Source: GSA-30 sp036568765 (GTDB lineage: Bacteria; Pseudomonadota; Gammaproteobacteria; Xanthomonadales; Rhodanobacteraceae). From it: DNA of 64,000 nt. Position 1 is the first letter of the stretch; each line of letters begins with the position of its first letter. The position numbers and the translations under genes are program-made. The stretch lies in contig NZ_DATCRY010000019.1 in NCBI RefSeq assembly GCF_036568765.1, positions 1-64,000 on the forward strand, read 5' to 3'. Of this stretch, positions 59,066-64,000 are shown piece after piece. A model generated the notes under the pieces. It had not been told where the DNA came from and did no database searches. It saw only the letters and a list, made by a program, of their open reading frames with translations.

Positions 59066-62000
59066 ATGCGCGTCGTAAGCCGCCTGTGCGCGTTGCCATT
59101 GGCCCTGACTTATGCCTTGTTACTGGGCATGTCGCCGGTCGCTGCGGCGTTGCCGGCACAGGCGCGAAGCTATGCCATCGCGTCGAGCGATCTGCGTAGT
59201 GCGCTAGATGCGCTGGCCACCCAAAGCGACGTGGAAATCGTGTACGCGCCGGAGCTGGTAGCGGGTAAGCATACGGAGGGCGTGACCGGACACCTCACGC
59301 CGGAAGAAGCCCTGCGTAAGCTGCTCAATGGCACCGGCTTAGCCTGGAAGGCGGTCAACGAGTCGACATTCGTTCTGCAGTACGCGCCGTCGCCGCATCA
59401 CAACCTGCCGCCGACGAAGGAAGCCGCCATCGCGCGGATCGACGTGCCGCGCACCCTGGAAGCGTTCAACGTCAGCGGTTCGCTGATCAACAATGCGCAA
59501 GTCCAGACGGCCACGCCGACATATACGATGAGCGCGGAGACGATTGCCGCGCGTGGTTTCAATAGCGTGGCCGAGGCTTTGGAAAACATCGTGCTGGCGA
59601 CCGGTTCCGTGCAGGGCCCGCAGACGGCCGGTTCGTTTACCCAGGGAGCGCAGGCAGTCAGCCTCAATGGATTTGGGCCCGGTTTTACTTCGATCCTGAT
59701 CGATGGCAAGCCGATCGCGAGTTTCGGCCGCCTCTACGATGGCACCAACAACTTCACGAGCGTTTCCAATATTCCATTGTCGATGGTCGAACGCATCGAT
59801 GTGATGCCAGGTGGCGCTTCCTCGATCTACGGTTCGCAAGCCGTCGCCGGTGTGATCAACATCGTTACTCGGCAACATATCGACGGCACTGAAGTGTCGG
59901 CGCGCGCAGGTGTCTACACCGGCGGCGGCGGTGCGAATCAGCGAGTGTCGTTCGGTTACGGGCGAGATGTCGGCAAACTCAACGTGCTGGCCATGTTCGA
60001 ATTCGACAACGCGCTGCCGATCTGGGGTTATCAGCGAACGCTCACTTCTGGCTCGCGCGCCAATCCAAACGGCAGGGCGACGCCCGGGCTGCAAGCGGGC
60101 GTAGGCGATTACGGCACGATCGATACGTTTACCGGCTATTTGCAGAGCTACGTGGATCCGCCGGCCGGTTGCGCCAGCGGCCTGTTCGGCGGCAGTACCA
60201 TGGCTGTCGCAGGACGAGGCGTGTCGGGTCACTATTGTGGCTCCACCGAACTGGATGGCTATACCACCTTCAGCAATCGCAGCCGTAGCTACGACGGCAT
60301 GCTCAAACTCAAGTATGACCTGAGCCCCAATCTACGGTTGTACAGCGATGTGCTGCTCGACTGGCAGGAACAAAAATGGTTTTCCGGCACGGTCGGTTGG
60401 GGGCCGGACGATCTGCCTGGAGGTGCGATCGAAGATGCCTCGAACGGCCATATCCTTTATCCGGCGAAGAACTATGCGCCCGAGGAAATGCCCGGCGGTG
60501 CTACCGGCCAGATGGTGCGGCAACAGGACCTGATGTACCAGGCCGATATCGGTATCAGCGGGCGTATCGGCGATTCCAATTGGGATTGGGATCTTTACTA
60601 CCTGAGGTCGAGCGATCGCACGCGAGTCACCGAGCAACTGGGTATCGCGACGCGAGTGGATGCGTTCTTCACCAACTTGTTGCGTCCGGATGGCTTCGAT
60701 CCGGATACAGGCCTCGGCTTGTACACCCCCGACTATGGCGCCTTCTTTGCGCCGCTCACGCCTTCGCAGTACGCCAGTTTTACCCGCGGTGTGGGCGAGT
60801 TTAGCAAGACCTGGATCAACGACACGCGCCTGACATTCAGTAACGCGCACCTCTTCGCATTGCCTGGCGGCGATGCGGCCATCGCGGTCCTGGCCGAAGG
60901 CGGCGGTGAGGCATGGTATGAGCCGATCAATCCGTTATTCGCCGATGGCGATGTGTTCGAGCACGCCACCACCGGGGGCGGCGGCCGCCGTTCGCATGGG
61001 GCGGCTGCGTTCGAATTGAATATGCCTTTGTTTCAGCCGCTGACAGTGGATCTGTCCGGTCGTTATGACTATTACTCTTCCGAGCTGGCAGCGAGCAACA
61101 GCCGCTTCACCTACAAGGGAGGTATCGAGTATCGACCCTACGATAGCCTGCTGCTGCGCGGTAACTACACCACGGCTTTCAAGGCACCGGACCTATCCGC
61201 AATTTATCTGGAGCCGTCCAGTTATTACACCGATATCACCGATTACTATCGTTGCGCGCTTGCTGGTAGCAGCAGTTGTCAGGGTTTTACCGATCAGGTG
61301 ATGGGGCAGTCGCTCGCCAATACTCAGCTGCAGCCTACGACGGCAAAGAGCTGGAGCGTCGGCGGCGTGTGGTCGCCGACCGAACGCTTCAGTTTCAGTG
61401 CCGATTACCTGCACACGGCGGTCAAGGACGAAGTCATTCTGCAGGACACCGACATTCTTGCGCGCCTGGACGCCCAGTGCCTGCTGGGCGAGCTCGATAA
61501 CCAGTCGGCGCAATGCGTGGCCATCACCAATCCGGTCGACGGCCAAGTACAGCGCGGATTCGTCAACGCGAACTTGCGTGCAGCGGTGGCTGCGCTCGAT
61601 GCCGGTCCGATTACCGGCGTTACAACGTATTACGCCAACCTTGCCAATGAAGTCGTCGATTCTCTGGTCGCCACCGGTCGTTATGCCTTCGCCCCAACGC
61701 GCTGGGGCAAGTTCGATCTGCAACTGGCTTATAGCGATATTCTCAAGCATGACTACCAATTGGCACCCGGCCAGATGCCTATCGACGAGCTCACCGATCC
61801 TATGTACAACGCCGGGTTCAAGAGCATCGTCAATGGCACAGTGGATTGGATCAGCGGTAACGATCGCTGGAAGAGTACGCTGTACGGCCGTCGCTATGGG
61901 CCGGTCCCGAACTATCGCGCACAGGTCAGCGGGACCGATAGCAACGGTGCAGGGCGTCTGCATCCATGGATTACCTTCAATTGGACGCTGGCTTATAGTC

Positions 62001-62170
62001 CGACCCGCGATCTTTCGCTGGGTTTGCTGGTCAATAATATCGCTAACAAGATGCCGCCGCGCGACCGAAGCGACACGATGTATCCGTATTTCAACGACGA
62101 AAACTACAATGTCTACGGTCGCGAAGTAATGCTTCAGGCTACCTATCGCTTCGCTCCCGACTCGCCTTGA
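59066..62170 (+). CDS. TonB-dependent receptor with STN signalling domain
   Basis: 1,034 residues from ATG 59066 (AAGG upstream); the frame is open far upstream, but that overlaps the protease gene. Signal peptide ALPLALTYALLLGMSPVAAA, then the STN domain at about 35-110 (ARSYAIASSDLRSALDALATQSDVEIVYAPELVAGKHTEGVTGHLTPEEALRKLLNGTGLAWK), the plug at about 140-260 (ILIDGKPIASFGRLYDGTNNF, SMVERIDVMPGGASSIYGSQAVAGVINIVTR), and a ~770-residue barrel. STN is the part that talks to FecR, matching the fecI/fecR pair upstream. Ligand not determined; peptide or iron-chelate are options. The last residue is not aromatic, though the strand RFAPDSP ends just short of it. Confidence 0.93.
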   Translation: MRVVSRLCALPLALTYALLLGMSPVAAALPAQARSYAIASSDLRSALDALATQSDVEIVYAPELVAGKHTEGVTGHLTPEEALRKLLNGTGLAWKAVNESTFVLQYAPSPHHNLPPTKEAAIARIDVPRTLEAFNVSGSLINNAQVQTATPTYTMSAETIAARGFNSVAEALENIVLATGSVQGPQTAGSFTQGAQAVSLNGFGPGFTSILIDGKPIASFGRLYDGTNNFTSVSNIPLSMVERIDVMPGGASSIYGSQAVAGVINIVTRQHIDGTEVSARAGVYTGGGGANQRVSFGYGRDVGKLNVLAMFEFDNALPIWGYQRTLTSGSRANPNGRATPGLQAGVGDYGTIDTFTGYLQSYVDPPAGCASGLFGGSTMAVAGRGVSGHYCGSTELDGYTTFSNRSRSYDGMLKLKYDLSPNLRLYSDVLLDWQEQKWFSGTVGWGPDDLPGGAIEDASNGHILYPAKNYAPEEMPGGATGQMVRQQDLMYQADIGISGRIGDSNWDWDLYYLRSSDRTRVTEQLGIATRVDAFFTNLLRPDGFDPDTGLGLYTPDYGAFFAPLTPSQYASFTRGVGEFSKTWINDTRLTFSNAHLFALPGGDAAIAVLAEGGGEAWYEPINPLFADGDVFEHATTGGGGRRSHGAAAFELNMPLFQPLTVDLSGRYDYYSSELAASNSRFTYKGGIEYRPYDSLLLRGNYTTAFKAPDLSAIYLEPSSYYTDITDYYRCALAGSSSCQGFTDQVMGQSLANTQLQPTTAKSWSVGGVWSPTERFSFSADYLHTAVKDEVILQDTDILARLDAQCLLGELDNQSAQCVAITNPVDGQVQRGFVNANLRAAVAALDAGPITGVTTYYANLANEVVDSLVATGRYAFAPTRWGKFDLQLAYSDILKHDYQLAPGQMPIDELTDPMYNAGFKSIVNGTVDWISGNDRWKSTLYGRRYGPVPNYRAQVSGTDSNGAGRLHPWITFNWTLAYSPTRDLSLGLLVNNIANKMPPRDRSDTMYPYFNDENYNVYGREVMLQATYRFAPDSP

Positions 62171-62218
62171 GCGTTACTTCACATACACGTCGCTAGCTTC
62201 GCCTCAAGCGAGGTGATC

Positions 62219-63127
62219 ATGCGCAGGTTTTTTCGACTGATCCGAGATACATTGCGTGTGGCCGTCGACGGATTCCTCGACGATGAGCTGATGACGCGAG
62301 CCTCGGCGCTGGCATTCTGGTCGTCGCTCTCGTTTGCGCCGATCCTGGTATTGACGTTGTGGAGTCTGTCGGTGCTGCGGCCATCGTCGCAGGATCAACT
62401 GGTCGTCATGTTGGCAGGCGTGCTCGGCCGGGAAGGAGCCGCGGCCGTCAAGCTGGTATTGGACAACGCCCGGCAGCAACCGCGACTGGGCAACATTCTG
62501 GGATTGATCGGCGTCGGCGTGACTGTGTTCAGTGCTTCGACGGTGTTCGCGCAATTACAGTCCACGCTTAATCGCATTTTCGGATTGCAGATCAAACCAG
62601 GTGCGCGCCATGCCGTGCTTAGCTGGCTCAGCATGCGTGCTCGCGCCGTCGGCTTGTTGATTGGAATTTTTTTCCTGTTGATTGTGTCTTTCGTGGTCAG
62701 CGCGATCATTCAGGGTGTGATGCCAGGGGACACCCGAGCTTGGCAAGTATTCGAGATCGCGGTCTCGCTGCTGGTGTTCGTCTTGGCCTTCGGCGCGATG
62801 TACAAAGTGTTGCCGGATGCGAACATTCCATGGAGGGATGCATCGCGAGGAGCGGTATTGACGGCTGTGCTGTTCGTTATTGGGCAGTTTGCCATCGGTA
62901 TTTATCTGGATCGGGCCAAAGTTGGCGGAGCTTATGGTCCTGCCGGAGCGATCGTTGTGTTGCTCACGTGGATGTATTACGCGTCGGTAATTGTGTTGCT
63001 GGGCGCCGAGTTGACGCATGGCTTGGCGGTGGCGCGTGGCGCGAGGATGGTTCCGAACCGTTACGCGCAACCGATGGATGATGACCATCGAGAGGAGCTC
63101 GCTTCATCCGAACCTCCGGAGAAGTGA
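62219..63127 (+). CDS. YihY/BrkB-family inner-membrane protein
   Basis: 302 residues from ATG 62219 (CGAGG 5 nt upstream). About six hydrophobic segments with the family pattern: LMTRASALAFWSSLSFAPILVLTLWSL, LGLIGVGVTVFSASTVFAQLQSTLNRIFGL, GLLIGIFFLLIVSFVVSAII, VSLLVFVLAFGAMYKVLPDANIPWRDASRGAVLTAVLFVIGQFAIGIYLDRAKVGGAYGPAGAIVVLLTWMYYASVIVLLGAELTH. Long called RNase BN by mistake; function is not settled, though a role as transporter or envelope protein is often proposed. Charged tail at the C-terminus. Confidence 0.92.
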   Translation: MRRFFRLIRDTLRVAVDGFLDDELMTRASALAFWSSLSFAPILVLTLWSLSVLRPSSQDQLVVMLAGVLGREGAAAVKLVLDNARQQPRLGNILGLIGVGVTVFSASTVFAQLQSTLNRIFGLQIKPGARHAVLSWLSMRARAVGLLIGIFFLLIVSFVVSAIIQGVMPGDTRAWQVFEIAVSLLVFVLAFGAMYKVLPDANIPWRDASRGAVLTAVLFVIGQFAIGIYLDRAKVGGAYGPAGAIVVLLTWMYYASVIVLLGAELTHGLAVARGARMVPNRYAQPMDDDHREELASSEPPEK

Positions 63128-63225
63128 GTGAATGGGAGCGAGGAGTGAGTGAGAGGAGCCGGCGCGCGTTGGCTTTCTCTACTTTCTCGCTTCTCTTCAC
63201 TCGTTTTCTTCAATATCGGGATTCT

Positions 63226-64000
63226 TCAACCCACCTTGACCAGTCCCAGCGCGAAATCGATGAACGCGCGTACCTTTGCCGCCGGCAGATGCCTCGACGG
63301 ATAAAGCGCATACAACGGAAACCGCTCGCCTTGCCAATCATCCAGCAATGCGATCAGGGCGCCCGACGCCAACAGATCACGTACACCGATCGCTTTCATT
63401 CGCGCAATACCGGAGCCAGCCAAGCATGCGCCTAGCAAGGTCCCGGCCTCGTTCACTACCAAGCGCCCTTGCACATCGACAGCAACCGTCTTGCGTTGGC
63501 GTTGGTAGCGCCACGATTGCAACAACTGCCCATTAAGCGAGTTGCGTACCAGGATGCACTCGTGTCGGGCCAGTTCTTCCGGATGCTTGGGCTTGCCGTG
63601 TTTCTTCAAATAAGCCGGAGCGGCGACAGTCATCGTATGCGTATCCAGCAGCTTGCGCGCCACCAGGGAAGAATCCGGCGGCGCGCCGAAGCGCATGGCC
63701 AGATCGAAGCCCTCGCCGACCAGATCGCCAAGCTGGTCTTTCACCACCAGCTCCAGCGAGATGTCGGGATGCATCGCCATGAAACGCGTGACGTGCGGCG
63801 CGAGCATCATGCGTGAGAAGTAAGCATCGACATTGACGCGTAAACGACCGCGCACGGTTTCCGCCGCACCGGCGGTCTGGATTACCGCATTCTCGATGCC
63901 GTCGAGCAAGGGCGCCACATGCTCGAAGAATCGCCTGCCTTCATCCGTCAGGCCGACGGAGCGGGTGTTGCGGTCGAGCAGGCGCACGCCAATGCGGCTT
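63226..64000 (-). CDS. LysR-family transcriptional regulator (5' end outside window)
   Basis: The frame runs to the window edge; 258 codons are visible. The start lies beyond 64000, because the family HTH precedes SRIGVRLLDRNTRSVGLTDEGRRFFEHVAPLLDGIENA. Only the end of the HTH (wing) and the linker helix are seen before the substrate-binding domain: LRVNVDAYFSRMMLAPHVTRFMAMHPDISLELVVKDQLGDLVGEGFDLAMRFG, LVARKLLDTHTMTVAAPAYLKKHGKPKHPEEL, VNEAGTLLGACLAGSGIARMKAIGVRDLLASGALIALLDDWQGERFPLYALYPSRHLPAAKVRAFIDFALG. Typical for the aminobenzoate/DhcR-like LysR group. Convergent with the BrkB gene. Confidence 0.9.
   Translation of the reverse strand, partial: SRIGVRLLDRNTRSVGLTDEGRRFFEHVAPLLDGIENAVIQTAGAAETVRGRLRVNVDAYFSRMMLAPHVTRFMAMHPDISLELVVKDQLGDLVGEGFDLAMRFGAPPDSSLVARKLLDTHTMTVAAPAYLKKHGKPKHPEELARHECILVRNSLNGQLLQSWRYQRQRKTVAVDVQGRLVVNEAGTLLGACLAGSGIARMKAIGVRDLLASGALIALLDDWQGERFPLYALYPSRHLPAAKVRAFIDFALGLVKVG

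Noticed and set aside
1..64000. CRISPR arrays
   Set aside because: No regularly spaced identical repeats of 25-40 bases with unique spacers; the short GTGTGCACG and GCTCTTG repeats are too short and irregular.

Overview
The window is GC-rich chromosomal DNA of a gammaproteobacterium, most likely of the Xanthomonadales/Rhodanobacteraceae type (Dyella, Luteibacter or Rhodanobacter-like). That assignment is an inference from gene content: a split cobalamin-dependent methionine synthase with an ArsR-methyltransferase regulator, an S53 xanthomonalisin-like protease, a very large DUF3739-type filamentous haemagglutinin, Porin_5 and DUF3574 proteins, and REP-like dispersed repeats. No rRNA or species marker is present.

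Layout. 1-19641 is a cell-surface locus: the 3' end of a TonB-like protein, a coiled-coil putative porin, three short exported proteins linked by ATGA overlaps, a ~4,040-residue filamentous haemagglutinin, a small protein of unknown function, and two PstS-like binding proteins, the second truncated. No FhaC/TpsB-type transporter lies beside the adhesin, so the TonB/porin/OmpH set may be its export or anchoring machinery (inference). 19796-23535 holds a DUF3574 lipoprotein, an NCS2-like permease and a Tat-exported GH29 alpha-L-fucosidase. 23560-23890 is a nested REP/MITE-like inverted repeat.

23972-30367 is a ~6.35 kb integrative element of visibly lower GC, bounded by a 48-bp direct repeat of the 3' half of tRNA-Val(CAC); the intact tRNA is at 30321-30395 on the minus strand. 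It carries a tyrosine integrase, a winged-HTH protein, two small proteins of unknown function, a DEAD-like ATPase with a C-terminal HTH, an origin-like repeat region, a small HTH/AT-hook-like protein, a membrane-anchored protein of unknown function, an XRE regulator, and an ~810-bp right end with repeated motifs and a tRNA fragment. This is the best candidate for an undescribed system here.

30532-48346 is ordinary chromosome: a LAB_N protein; the operon arsR-methyltransferase / homocysteine methyltransferase / MetH C-terminal part; acyl-CoA dehydrogenase; MsrA; a secreted guanyl-RNase / barstar / S4-protein operon; DUF72; a TolB-like propeller; a class-C beta-lactamase-like hydrolase; a VOC protein; a DUF3772-MscS channel; endonuclease V; and an ABC exporter. 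48499-54148 has an atypical exported Amidase_3 protein, a histone-like DUF6496 protein, DUF4126, a mercuric-reductase-like flavoprotein, a 53-residue small ORF and a DMT transporter with an unclear start.

54310-62170 looks like one functional island: a FecI sigma factor, a FecR regulator, a secreted S53 protease with PKD and C-terminal beta domains, and an STN-bearing TonB-dependent receptor. This suggests surface-signalled control of extracellular protein digestion and product uptake (inference). The window ends with a YihY/BrkB membrane protein and a LysR regulator cut by the window edge.
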